From assembly GCF_900091585.1 (NCBI RefSeq), contig NZ_FMHT01000003.1:1783501-1847500 (forward strand): a stretch of DNA of 64,000 nucleotides, read 5' to 3'. The translations under genes and the position numbers were made by a program. The notes beneath the pieces were generated by a model that was not told the origin of the DNA, made no database searches, and worked only from the letters and a program-made list of their open reading frames with translations. The number at the start of each line of letters is the position of its first letter. The stretch's first letter is position 1. This document shows, one piece after another, positions 53,433 through 62,370 of the stretch. Origin of the DNA: Micromonospora nigra. GTDB lineage: Bacteria > Actinomycetota > Actinomycetes > Mycobacteriales > Micromonosporaceae.

Positions 53433-53657
53433 TTACTTGGCCTTCTTGGCCTGAACCTTGGCGTACTTCTGCTGGAACTTCGCGACCCGGCCCGCGGTGT
53501 CCAGGACGCGCTGCTTGCCGGTGTAGAACGGGTGGCAGGCGCTGCACGTCTCGACACTGATCGCGCCGCCCTTGGCGGTGCTGCGGGTCGTGAAGCTGTT
53601 GCCGCAGGAGCAACGGACCTCGGTGGTCACGTACTCCGGGTGGATGTTGGGCTTCAT
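53433..53657 (-). CDS. rpmE: 50S ribosomal protein L31 (zinc-binding form)
   Basis: The 74-residue protein starts '[20 protein letters not shown]' and has two Cys pairs (CSC at 16-18 and CSAC near 37-40), the zinc-binding C+ form of L31, followed by 'HPFYTGKQR' and a basic tail. Bacteria with both forms switch to a Cys-free paralogue when zinc is scarce; no paralogue is in this window. The ATG follows GAGG. It lies between rho and prfA as in many actinobacteria. Confidence 0.97.
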   Translation of the reverse strand: MKPNIHPEYVTTEVRCSCGNSFTTRSTAKGGAISVETCSACHPFYTGKQRVLDTAGRVAKFQQKYAKVQAKKAK

Positions 53658-53988
53658 GTCGCCTCGGTCCTCTCGTTGGTGGTCGCCGGGTCGCCCCGTC
53701 GCGTCGTACGCGCCGATGTGGGCGTGAACCGGAACCGGTGGCCGATTGACCAGTGTGCCATGGGCGTGGGCCGGCCCGGCAGGCGGGCCGCTCGACCGGT
53801 CCGGCAGCGTCAACAGCGGGTTCACCTGCCGTATTCCCGCTGCCCGGAAGGGGCATTCCCCGGGTCGCGAGCCGGATCGGCCCGCCCCGGCCCGGCCTCC
53901 GCGCGACGGGAGGAACGGTGTCCGGTTCGGCGCGCGGTCGGACCACGCGGGCGCGCGGCCACGGTGTCCGGTTCCGCGCCGGACCCGC

Positions 53989-54022
53989 CGAGGGGGCGCG
54001 ACCCGCAGGCCACGCCCCCTCG
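53989..54022 (-). terminator. Terminator of rho, within the 387-bp rho-rpmE gap
   Basis: A 10-bp perfect stem (53989-53998 with 54013-54022) and a 14-nt loop, 23 bp after the rho stop. The rest of the gap (53658-53988) holds an imperfect direct repeat (around 53912 and 53961) and the rpmE leader. That leader may contain an L31 autoregulatory RNA, but I could not identify its structure. Confidence 0.65.
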
Positions 54023-54044
54023 TCGGTCTCTCACCCGGGTACGG

Positions 54045-56129
54045 TCACTCCCCCGGCGTCGACTTGGCGATCTGCATCAGGAACTCGATGTTGGTGCGGG
54101 ACTGCTTGAGCCGGTCGAGCAGCAGGTCCAGCGCCGCCTGCGAGTCCAGGGAGTGCAGGACCTTGCGCAGCTTGTGGATGATGGCCAGTTCCTCCGGCGC
54201 GAACAGGACCTCTTCCTTGCGCGTGCCCGACGGGTTGATGTCGATGGCCGGGAAGACCCGCTTGTCGGCGATCTTCCGGTCCAGCTTCAGCTCCGCGTTG
54301 CCGGTGCCCTTGAACTCCTCGAAGATGACCGTGTCCGCCATGGAACCGGTCTCCACCAGGGCGGTGGCGAGAATGGTCAGCGAGCCGCCGTTCTCGATGT
54401 TGCGGGCCGCGCCCAGGAAGCGCTTCGGCGGGTACAGCGCGGTGGAGTCGATACCACCCGACATGATCCGGCCGCTGGCCGGCGCCGCCAGGTTGTACGA
54501 CCGCCCGAGCCGGGTCACCGAGTCGAGCAGCACGACCACGTCGTGGCCCAGCTCGACCAGCCGCTTGGCCCGTTCGATCGCCAGCTCGGCGATCGTGGTG
54601 TGGTCCTGCGGCGGGCGGTCGAACGTGGCCGCGATGACCTCGCCCTTCACCGACCGCTGCATGTCGGTGACCTCTTCGGGCCGCTCGTCGACCAGCACCA
54701 CCATCAGGTGGCACTCCGGGTTGTTGCGGGTGATCGCGTTGGCGATCGCCTGGAGCACCATCGTCTTGCCGGCCTTCGGCGGCGACACGATGAGCGCCCG
54801 CTGCCCCTTGCCGATCGGCATGACCAGGTCGATCACCCGGGTGGTGAGGATGTGCGGCTCGGTCTCCAGCCGCAGCCGCTCCTGCGGGTACAGCGGGGTC
54901 AGCTTGTAGAACTCCGGGCGACGCCTGGCCTCGTCCGGTTCCATGCCGTTGATGGTGTCCAGCCGCACCAGCGGGTTGTACTTGTCCCGCCGCTGCTCGC
55001 CGTCACGGGCCGCACGGACCGCGCCGGTGATGGCGTCACCGCGGCGCAGACCGTACTTCTTGATCTGGGACATCGACACGTAGACGTCGTTCGGGCCGGC
55101 CAGGTAGCCGGTGGTCCGGACGAAGGCGTAGTTGTCGAGCACGTCGATGATGCCGGCCACCGGGACGAGCACGTCGTCCTCGCTGACCTGCGGCTCGCGG
55201 CCGCCGCCGTCGCCACCGGACTCGCCGCGTTCGCCACGACCCCGCCGGCGGTCCCGGAACCGGCTGCGCCGGCCGCGCCGGCCGCCGCCCTCGCCGTCGT
55301 CGTCGTTGTCGTCCCGCTCGGCGCGTTGGCCCCGGTCGTCACGCTGGCCCCGGTCGTTGCGGTCGCCACGGTCGTCACGCTGGCCCCGGTCACCGCGGTC
55401 GTTGCGCTCGCCCCGCTCGCCGCGGTCGTTGCGCTCCGACCGCTCGTTGCGGTCGCCCCGTTCGGCCCGGTCACCGCCGCGCTCGTTGCGCTCGCCCCGC
55501 TCGGCCCGGTCGCCGCGCTCGTTGCGGTCGCCCCGTTCGGCCCGGTCACCACTCCGCTCGGCGCGCTCACCACGATCGCCCCGCTCGGCCCGGTCACCGC
55601 GCTCAGCCCGGTCACCACCCCGCTCGATCCGCTCGCGACCACTCCGGCCCTCGGACCGCTCGGCGGTCTCGGCGGGCGCCTCCTCGGCCCGCGTGTCGCC
55701 ACGGGCCTCGGTACGCGCCTCGGTCCGCGCCTCCGCCGTCGCGGCCCGGCTGCGCCGGCTCCGGGGACGGCTCTCTGGCTCGGCGGCTGCCGGCTCGGTG
55801 CCGCGACGCTCGGTCTCCGGCCGCTCGGCGGTCTCCGGCACCTCCGCGTGGACCTCCTCGCGGGCGGGAGCCGCAGCGGCGGCGACCTCGGCCCTCGGCC
55901 GAGGGGTGCCGGCGGCGGCACCCTGCCGCTCCGAGATCGCGCTGATCAGCTCGCCCTTGCGCATCCGCGCGGTGCCCGAGATGCCGAGCGACGCGGCCAG
56001 GCTCTGCAACTCCGGCAGCAGCATCGCCGACAGCCCGGTGCCGCCGCGCCGACGACGGGCGGGGGCTGCGGTGGTGGCATCGCCAGCGACGTTGGAAACA
56101 TCCGACGTCACGTCGGTGGTGTCGCTCAA
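54045..56129 (-). CDS. rho: Transcription termination factor Rho with large disordered insert
   Basis: The 694-residue protein starts with the Rho N-terminal SAP-like domain ('LSAMLLPELQSLAASLGISG', about 33-52). Residues 70-300 are an insert rich in Arg, Asp, Glu and Gly, with many copies of 'ERGDR', 'NERGDR' and 'RDDRG'. The RNA-binding OSB domain ('GIIDVLDNYAFVRTTGYLAG') and the ATPase ring follow, with 'SPPKAGKTMVLQ' (P-loop), 'LVDERPEEVTDMQRSVKGEV' and 'DSVTRLGRSYNLAAPASGR'. Rho is an RNA-dependent helicase that ends transcription. Inserts of this type are known from actinobacterial Rho and can bind RNA or promote condensation. The gap upstream to thrB (294 bp) suggests a long leader. 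Confidence 0.96.
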   Translation of the reverse strand: MSDTTDVTSDVSNVAGDATTAAPARRRRGGTGLSAMLLPELQSLAASLGISGTARMRKGELISAISERQGAAAGTPRPRAEVAAAAAPAREEVHAEVPETAERPETERRGTEPAAAEPESRPRSRRSRAATAEARTEARTEARGDTRAEEAPAETAERSEGRSGRERIERGGDRAERGDRAERGDRGERAERSGDRAERGDRNERGDRAERGERNERGGDRAERGDRNERSERNDRGERGERNDRGDRGQRDDRGDRNDRGQRDDRGQRAERDDNDDDGEGGGRRGRRSRFRDRRRGRGERGESGGDGGGREPQVSEDDVLVPVAGIIDVLDNYAFVRTTGYLAGPNDVYVSMSQIKKYGLRRGDAITGAVRAARDGEQRRDKYNPLVRLDTINGMEPDEARRRPEFYKLTPLYPQERLRLETEPHILTTRVIDLVMPIGKGQRALIVSPPKAGKTMVLQAIANAITRNNPECHLMVVLVDERPEEVTDMQRSVKGEVIAATFDRPPQDHTTIAELAIERAKRLVELGHDVVVLLDSVTRLGRSYNLAAPASGRIMSGGIDSTALYPPKRFLGAARNIENGGSLTILATALVETGSMADTVIFEEFKGTGNAELKLDRKIADKRVFPAIDINPSGTRKEEVLFAPEELAIIHKLRKVLHSLDSQAALDLLLDRLKQSRTNIEFLMQIAKSTPGE

Positions 56130-56423
56130 TGGATTCCTTCCCTCGATAGGCCGGGACTGCCCGGGGTTGACAAGCAGGTGGCCGGGCGGCCTCGGTGCAC
56201 CCGCCTCGCATGACGCGTCGCGGGAGTCTGTGACACAGCAGCCCGTCGGTGTCCCGACTCGCCAAGGAACGGTGAGCGGGTCTCGCCGTCTGCGGCGACC
56301 AGTGAAGACTGCGGTGCGGCGTGGCCTAGGCAGGGGTGACGGGCTGACCGCCGAAACGCTTCGGGGGTGCGCCGACCCGCAGGAGATCGCATGCTTCGCG
56401 GCTGTGCTAGGTCTAGAGCGTAA

Positions 56424-57368
56424 TCAACTCTTCCGACCTGCGGCAACAGGGTCCCGCTCCGCGTGTCCCAGTCTACCCCCTGCGACCTGTGCCCCGGACA
56501 CGTCTACCGGCAACTGTCGAACCTGCCAGTTTGTTCCCGCGTCGAAGCCCTCGGGCAGGTCAGTCAGCGCCAGCACGGTCGGACCCGCCCCACTGACCAC
56601 GGCAGCCACACCGGCCACCCGCAAGGCATCGACCAGCGCGTTCGTCCCCGGCATGCCCGCCGCCCGGTAGACCTGGTGCAACCGGTCGACGGTGGCGGGC
56701 AGCAGCAACGACGGGTCGACGGTCAGCGCGTGCACCAGCAGGGCCGCCCGGCCGGCGTTGAACGCGGCGTCGCCGTGCGGCACCGTCGCCGGCAGCGCGG
56801 CCCGGGCCGTCGCCGTCAGCCCTCGATCGGCGGGCACGAAGACGGTCGGCATGATCCCCTCAGCCACCGGCACCGACACCGCCCGAGCACCGGTCGGCTC
56901 CGTCCAGGCCAGCGTGAACCCGCCCAGCAGGCAGGGCGCGACGTTGTCGGGATGGCCCTCGATCCCCGCGGCCAACCGCAGGACGCCCGCGTCGTCGAGC
57001 CGGTCGGGACCGTCGGACACCAGGGCACGGGCCAGTAGCACCCCGGCCACGATGGCGGCGGACGACGAGCCCAGCCCACGCGCCTGGGGGATGCGGTTGA
57101 GGCACTCCACCGCCAGGCCGCGCGGCTGACCGCCCAGCACGTCGAAGGTCTCCCGCATCGCCCGGACCACCAGGTGCCGGTCGTCGGCCGGCAGCTCGCC
57201 CGCGCCCTCGCCGGACACCTCGACCGCGACGCCACCGGACGTCACCTCGGCGACCACGTCGTCGTGCAGCGCCAGCGCCAGACCCAGGGCGTCGAAGCCC
57301 GGCCCCAGGTTGGCGCTGGTGGCGGGAACCCGGACCCGGACCGGACCGGCGGCGAAAGTCGTCGACAC
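56424..57368 (-). CDS. thrB: Homoserine kinase
   Basis: The 314-residue GHMP-kinase has 'VRVPATSANLGPGFDALGLALA' at the N-terminus, the ATP loop 'ARGLGSSSAAIVAGVLLAR' near 95-113 and 'GMPGTNALVDALRVAGVAAVVSGAGPTV' near the end. It phosphorylates homoserine for ThrC. In the usual actinobacterial order it directly follows thrC; here two transporter genes (5 kb) separate them. A MFS gene ends 124 bp upstream of its start. Confidence 0.95.
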   Translation of the reverse strand: MSTTFAAGPVRVRVPATSANLGPGFDALGLALALHDDVVAEVTSGGVAVEVSGEGAGELPADDRHLVVRAMRETFDVLGGQPRGLAVECLNRIPQARGLGSSSAAIVAGVLLARALVSDGPDRLDDAGVLRLAAGIEGHPDNVAPCLLGGFTLAWTEPTGARAVSVPVAEGIMPTVFVPADRGLTATARAALPATVPHGDAAFNAGRAALLVHALTVDPSLLLPATVDRLHQVYRAAGMPGTNALVDALRVAGVAAVVSGAGPTVLALTDLPEGFDAGTNWQVRQLPVDVSGAQVAGGRLGHAERDPVAAGRKS

Positions 57369-57492
57369 CCGCCCATGCTATGGCGTGCCACCGACAACCC
57401 GGCCCCCTGCCCGCCACCTGGGACGACCGGCCTTCCCGCCCGCCCGGCGGCCCTCGTCGGGGCGGGCGGTGGCCCCTCCCCCGGCCCGCCGC

Positions 57493-58737
57493 TCAGCCGC
57501 GCGCCGTGGGAGCTGGTTCGGCGGCGGGCTCGGCCAGCGACAACCCCCGGGTGGCGATCCGCCAGCCGATCGCGTAGACCAACGTGACCAGGCCGCAGCC
57601 GGCCAGCACCACCCGCTCGTCGACCACGTCGACCACCGACGCCACCACCAGTTGGCTCACGGAGATCGCCAGGGTAGCCAGCATCATGTCGGTGGCGAAG
57701 ACCCGGCCCCGCAACCGGTCCGGCACCTCGCCCTGCAGAGCGAAGTTGGACATCACCCAGTTGCTGCCACCGGCGAAGTGGGCCACGAACACCAGCGCCA
57801 GCACCAGCGGGAACCAGGCCGCCGCGGAGGTGCCGAGGTAGGCCAGCCCGTACAGCGACATGGACAGCGCCAGCCCCGGCAGCAACCAGGACCGGTTGGT
57901 CAACACCCGGCGCATCAGGATCGGCCCGACCAGCGCGCCCGCCCCGCGTACCGCGAAGAGCAGGCCGGTGCCCACCGCACCGACGCCGTACAGGCCCGCC
58001 AGCAGTGGGAACACCGTCAGCACGCCGTTGCCCAGACCCACCGCCGACTTCACGGTGACCAACGCCAGCACCCTCGGCCGCTGCCCGATGTAGCCGAGGG
58101 CCTCGCGGATCGCCGCCCAGGTCTGCTGCGCCGGCAGGCCCCGCTCGCGGGGGGCCTGCAACGGCCGGCGGATCAGCGCGGCCAGGCCCGCCGCGCCGAC
58201 CAGGCTGCCGGCGGCGATCCAGAAGCAGGCGTACGGCCCGACGGCCGCGCTGAGCACCCCGCCGAGGGACGCCCCGACGATCGTCATCGTGCCCCACGCC
58301 GACCCGGCGATGGCGTTGCCGGCGGCCAGTTCCTCCGGGTCGAGCACGTTGGGCAGGGCGGCCTGCGCCGCCGGGGAGTAGAACGCCTTGGCCACGGCGA
58401 CCACCCCGATGCCGAGCATCGCCAGCCAGGCGGTGCCGCTGTCGCGTACCCCGAGCAGCAACAGCACCCCGACCAGGGCCGCCGCGTTCGCCCCGATGAG
58501 GATCTTCCGGCGGTCGAAGCGGTCGGCGATCGTCCCGGTGTAGGGCAGCAGCAGCGCCAGGATGCCCGTGTCGGCCGCCAGCACCAGCGCGCCCCACACC
58601 CCGCTGCCGGTCAGCTTCGGCAGCAGCACGAGCAGCGGGACCATGACGAACCAGTCGGCTCCGAAGACCACCAGCTCGGCGAGGAGGAGGTTGCGGAAGT
58701 TCCGGTTCCGGCGCAGGACCGACCACGTGGACGTCAC
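57493..58737 (-). CDS. MFS transporter (efflux type)
   Basis: The 414-residue protein has about 12 membrane segments in two halves. The loop 2-3 signature is 'GTIADRFDRRKILIGANAAA' and the matching one in the second half is 'ALQGEVPDRLRGRVFATDMM'. The N-terminus 'WSVLRRNRNFRNLLLAELVVFGADWF' matches the MFS_3/EntS-like drug or siderophore exporter type. GTG start. Substrate unknown. It follows the RND gene by 137 bp with a terminator between, so it probably has its own promoter. Confidence 0.87.
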   Translation of the reverse strand: MTSTWSVLRRNRNFRNLLLAELVVFGADWFVMVPLLVLLPKLTGSGVWGALVLAADTGILALLLPYTGTIADRFDRRKILIGANAAALVGVLLLLGVRDSGTAWLAMLGIGVVAVAKAFYSPAAQAALPNVLDPEELAAGNAIAGSAWGTMTIVGASLGGVLSAAVGPYACFWIAAGSLVGAAGLAALIRRPLQAPRERGLPAQQTWAAIREALGYIGQRPRVLALVTVKSAVGLGNGVLTVFPLLAGLYGVGAVGTGLLFAVRGAGALVGPILMRRVLTNRSWLLPGLALSMSLYGLAYLGTSAAAWFPLVLALVFVAHFAGGSNWVMSNFALQGEVPDRLRGRVFATDMMLATLAISVSQLVVASVVDVVDERVVLAGCGLVTLVYAIGWRIATRGLSLAEPAAEPAPTARG

Positions 58738-58827
58738 GGTCGCCGACCCTACCCGCCGCCGGCACGGCGCCGATTCGCCGTACGACCAGCGCGGACGCCG
58801 GCCGCCGGACGCGACCCGCCCCGGACG

Positions 58828-58864
58828 CCGAACGCCCCCGGCGGAAGCCGCCGGGGGCGTTCGG
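58828..58864 (-). terminator. Terminator after the RND gene
   Basis: A 17-bp perfect stem (58828-58844 with 58848-58864) and a 3-nt loop, 10 bp after the RND stop. It is among the strongest hairpins in the window. Confidence 0.85.
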
Positions 58865-58874
58865 ACAGGTGCCG

Positions 58875-61800
58875 TTACTCGGTGGGCGGCAACGGTGAGG
58901 TGCGGCTACGGGGCAGGCGCAGCACCTCGAACTGGTCGGTGCCGTCGACCAGTGCGCCGGACGGCCGGGGTGCCGCCGCGACCGGCTCCGGCCGTCGGTC
59001 CTCGCCGGGTGCGCCGTCGTCGGGCCCCTCGTCGGGGCCACCGTCGCCGGGCCCGTCGTCGCCGCGCTGGTCACCGCCGCCCGGACCGCCCCCGGCCCGG
59101 CCGCCGCCCCGACGCGCGGCCAGCCGTGCCCGCAGCGACTCCTTCGTGTGCTCCACCATGGCGTACAGGGTGGGCACCAGGATCAGGGTCAGCAGGGTCG
59201 AGCTGAGCAGACCCCCGATCACCACGATCGCCAGGGGCTTGGAGATGAAGCCGCCCTCGCCGGTGAGCCCGAACGCCATCGGCGTCAACGCGCAGATCGT
59301 GGCGATCGCCGTCATCAGGATCGGCCGCAGCCGCCGCCGGCCGCCCTCCACCACGGCCTCGGCGACGCCCATGCCCCGGGCCCGGTACTGGTTGACCAGA
59401 TCCAGCAGCACGATGGCGTTGGTGACCACGATGCCGACGAGCATGAGCACGCCGATCAGCGCCGGCACGCCCAGCGGGGTGCCGGTGGCCAGCAGCAGCC
59501 CGATCGCGCCGGTGGCGGCGAACGGGATCGAGACCAACAGGATCAGCGCCTGCACCATGCTGCGGAACGTGGCCACCATGATCAGGAAGACGATGGCGAT
59601 CGCGGCGAGGACCGCCAGGCCCAGATCGGCGAACGTCTCCTCCTGCTCGGCGCTGACCCCGCCGATGGTGAAGCTCGCCCCCGGCACGTCGAGGGCGTCC
59701 AGCTCACGCTGGAGATCCTGACTGATCGCGCCGAGGTTGGACCCGGTGGCCGTGCCGGTCACCGAGACGCTGCGCTCCCCGTCGATCCGGGTCACCTGCG
59801 GCGGCCCCGCCGCGCGGGTGACCGTCGCGATGTCGCCCAGCTTCACCGCACCGACCGGCAGGGCCCGCAGCTCGTCCTCAGTGGTCGGCGGCGGCACCGC
59901 GTACCGCAGCACCACGTCACGCTGCCCACCGTCCAGTGTGACCTGGCCCAGCGGCGTGCCCCGGAACGCCTGGGCCACCAGCTGGCCGACGGCCGCCTCG
60001 GTGAGCCCCGCCTGGCCGGCCTTGACCCGGTCGACGACCACGTCGACCCGCTCCACCTCGGCGGCCAGGGTGCTCGACACGTCCTCGACGCCCTCGACCC
60101 GGCCCATCGCCGCCTCGGCCTGCTCGGCCGCCCGCGCCAGGATCTCCGGGTCGGCGGCCTGGACGACCACCGCCAGTTCGTTGGCCGACGCCCCGCCCTG
60201 GCCGGAGCCGAAGCTCAGGTCACCGGTGGTGGCGCCGGGGGCGTCGAACGCCGCACGCAGGACGCCGCGCATCTCCTTGGCGTCGGTGTCGTCGTCCAGC
60301 GTGACCGAGTAGCTGGCGACGTTGTTGCCGCCGTCGCCCGCCCACGGCGTGTCCCCGCCGCCGGCGGTGACCTGGTACGACTCGATCCCGGGGGTACGGG
60401 CCAGGATCGCCTCGACCTGGCGGGCCGCCGCGTCGGTGCCGGCCAGTCCGGTGCCGGCCGGCAGTTCCTGCCGGATGTTCAGGGTGTCCTGGCCGGAGTC
60501 GTCCAGGAAGTTGGTCTCCAGCTGGCGGGACAGGCCGATGGTGCCGAACAGCACCAGCACGCCCAACCCGAGGGTGATCCAGCGGGTGTCCCGGCTGCGG
60601 GTGGCGAAGCCGATCACCGGCAGGTACGCCCGCTGCAACGGGTTGCGCAGCTCCTTCTCCTCGGCGGCCCGACGCACGGCGTCGTCGTCCGCCGCCCCGG
60701 CGGGCGGCTTGAGGAACCAGAACGCCAGCACCGGGATCACGGTCAGCGAGACCAGCAGCGAGGCGAGCAGGGCCACCGTCACGGTGATGGCGAACGGCGC
60801 GAAAAGCTGCCCGACGAAGCCGCCGACCAGCGCGATCGGCGCGAACACCGCCACCGTGGTCAGCGTCGACGCCGTGACGGCCCCGGCCACCTCGCGGACG
60901 CCGGTGAGGATCGCGGCGCGCTTCTGCTCGCCGTACTCCAGGTGCCGTTTGATGTTCTCCAGGACGACGATCGAGTCGTCCACCACCCGCCCGACGGCGA
61001 TGGTCAGCGCGCCCAGGGTCAGCAGGTTGAGCGAGTAGTCGCCGATCCACAGGGCGATCAGGGCCACCACCACCGACAGCGGGATGGAGACCGCGGTGAC
61101 CACGGTGGAGCGGATCGACAGCAGGAAGACCAGGATGACCACGACCGCCATGACCAGGCCCAGCAGGCCCTCGGTGGTCAGCGTCTCGATCGACTTCTCG
61201 ACGAACGGGGCCTGGTCGAACACGACGGTCAGCTCGGCGCCGGAGGCGGTACGCAGGTCGGCGAGGCGGTCCCGGATCTGATGGGAGATCTCCACCGCGT
61301 TGCCGTCCGGGCTCGCGGTGACCGCGAGGCCCAGGCTCTCCGTGCCGTTGGTGCGGGTGATGGCGGTGGCCGGGGCGAGCGTCTGCTCGACGGTCGCCAC
61401 GTCGGCGAGGCGGATCGGGCCGACCTTGCCGGCGGCCGGTGCCACCACGATGCCGCGCAGGTCGTCCAGCGTGGCCAGCGGAGTGCCCACCTGCACGGGC
61501 AGCGTCTGCTCGCCGTCGACGACCACGCCGGCGGGCAGCGTGACGCCGTTGGTCTTCAGCGCCGTCCCGATGGCGGCCGGCGACAGCTTCGCCCGGTTCA
61601 GCTTCGCGAGGTCGGGCGTGATCACCACGATCTCGTCGCGGGTGCCGGTCACCTCGACCGACCGGACCCCCTCGATGGCTTCCAGCTCCGGCACCACCGT
61701 GCCGCGCAGCTTCTCGGCCAGGGCGCGCTCGTCGCCCCCGCCCGACGCGGCCAGCACCACTGCCGGCAGGTCGTCGGTGCCACCGGCGATGACCTGCGGG

Positions 61801-62174
61801 TCGACCCCCTCGGGCAACTGGGCGGCGATCCGGTTCAGCGCGGTCTGCATCTCGTTGACCACGTCGTCGAGGTCGGTGCCGAACTCGTACTGCACCTGGA
61901 TCGTGGCCAGCCCCTCCCGTGAGGTGGAGGTGACGGTGTCCAGCCCGGTGATGCCCTGGAGGCTGTTCTCGACCGGCTCGGTGACCTGGGACTCGACGAT
62001 CTCCGGCGCGGCACCCGGGTACGGGGCCACGATGAAGGCGGCGGGGAACTCCAGCGAAGGCAGCAGTTGCTGCTTCAACGACGGTACGGCGTACACGCCG
62101 AACGCCGTGGTCACCACCGCGATGAGGGCGACGAGCCCTCGGTTGGCGAGGCTGAATCTGGCGAGCAGCGACAT
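58875..62174 (-). CDS. RND-family (HAE1-like) efflux transporter
   Basis: The 1099-residue protein has the AcrB-type plan: a first membrane helix ('LIAVVTTAFGVYAVPSLKQQ'), a large outer domain, a block of helices ('IETLTTEGLLGLVMAVVVILV' onward) including 'IGDYSLNLLTLGALTIAVGRVVDDSIVVLENIKR' with the Asp pair that relays protons, a second outer domain and a second helix block ('LAVLAAIAIVFLIMVATF'). It is a proton-driven exporter, comparable in type to SwrC of Bacillus. No membrane-fusion or channel partner is encoded nearby. A Gly/Asp/Pro-rich cytoplasmic tail of about 75 residues follows the last helix. Confidence 0.9.
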   Translation of the reverse strand: MSLLARFSLANRGLVALIAVVTTAFGVYAVPSLKQQLLPSLEFPAAFIVAPYPGAAPEIVESQVTEPVENSLQGITGLDTVTSTSREGLATIQVQYEFGTDLDDVVNEMQTALNRIAAQLPEGVDPQVIAGGTDDLPAVVLAASGGGDERALAEKLRGTVVPELEAIEGVRSVEVTGTRDEIVVITPDLAKLNRAKLSPAAIGTALKTNGVTLPAGVVVDGEQTLPVQVGTPLATLDDLRGIVVAPAAGKVGPIRLADVATVEQTLAPATAITRTNGTESLGLAVTASPDGNAVEISHQIRDRLADLRTASGAELTVVFDQAPFVEKSIETLTTEGLLGLVMAVVVILVFLLSIRSTVVTAVSIPLSVVVALIALWIGDYSLNLLTLGALTIAVGRVVDDSIVVLENIKRHLEYGEQKRAAILTGVREVAGAVTASTLTTVAVFAPIALVGGFVGQLFAPFAITVTVALLASLLVSLTVIPVLAFWFLKPPAGAADDDAVRRAAEEKELRNPLQRAYLPVIGFATRSRDTRWITLGLGVLVLFGTIGLSRQLETNFLDDSGQDTLNIRQELPAGTGLAGTDAAARQVEAILARTPGIESYQVTAGGGDTPWAGDGGNNVASYSVTLDDDTDAKEMRGVLRAAFDAPGATTGDLSFGSGQGGASANELAVVVQAADPEILARAAEQAEAAMGRVEGVEDVSSTLAAEVERVDVVVDRVKAGQAGLTEAAVGQLVAQAFRGTPLGQVTLDGGQRDVVLRYAVPPPTTEDELRALPVGAVKLGDIATVTRAAGPPQVTRIDGERSVSVTGTATGSNLGAISQDLQRELDALDVPGASFTIGGVSAEQEETFADLGLAVLAAIAIVFLIMVATFRSMVQALILLVSIPFAATGAIGLLLATGTPLGVPALIGVLMLVGIVVTNAIVLLDLVNQYRARGMGVAEAVVEGGRRRLRPILMTAIATICALTPMAFGLTGEGGFISKPLAIVVIGGLLSSTLLTLILVPTLYAMVEHTKESLRARLAARRGGGRAGGGPGGGDQRGDDGPGDGGPDEGPDDGAPGEDRRPEPVAAAPRPSGALVDGTDQFEVLRLPRSRTSPLPPTE

Positions 62175-62258
62175 CGGGTTGGCTCACTCCTGGGGGAGGA
62201 AGGGATGCGGGGCGATTGCAGTGTGCCCGACCCGCTCCGGTGGGCGACTGTCGGGGCA

Positions 62259-62370
62259 GCTCACCCGGTCACCCACCAAGACCACGGTCAGGCCACGACG
62301 ACCCCGGTCACCCGCGACGATCCCGGTCACCCACCACGATCCCGGTCAGGCCACGACGACCGCGGTCAGG
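62259..62370. repeat. 19/20-bp tandem repeat at the thrC stop codon
   Basis: Five imperfect units (62351-62370, 62331-62350, 62312-62330, 62293-62311, 62273-62292) plus a partial sixth. The thrC stop lies in the first; every further unit carries the same TGACCG core in thrC orientation. Confidence 0.85.

Noticed and set aside
52851..56213. A 1120-residue + strand open frame opposite rpmE and rho
   Set aside because: It arises from the high G+C content and the charged repeats of rho; the translation is low-complexity Arg/Leu/Val without any domain, and conserved genes lie on the other strand.
59148..61922. A 924-residue + strand frame opposite the RND gene
   Set aside because: It is composed mainly of Arg, Gly, His and Asp as expected for the complement of hydrophobic codons; it has no recognisable domain.
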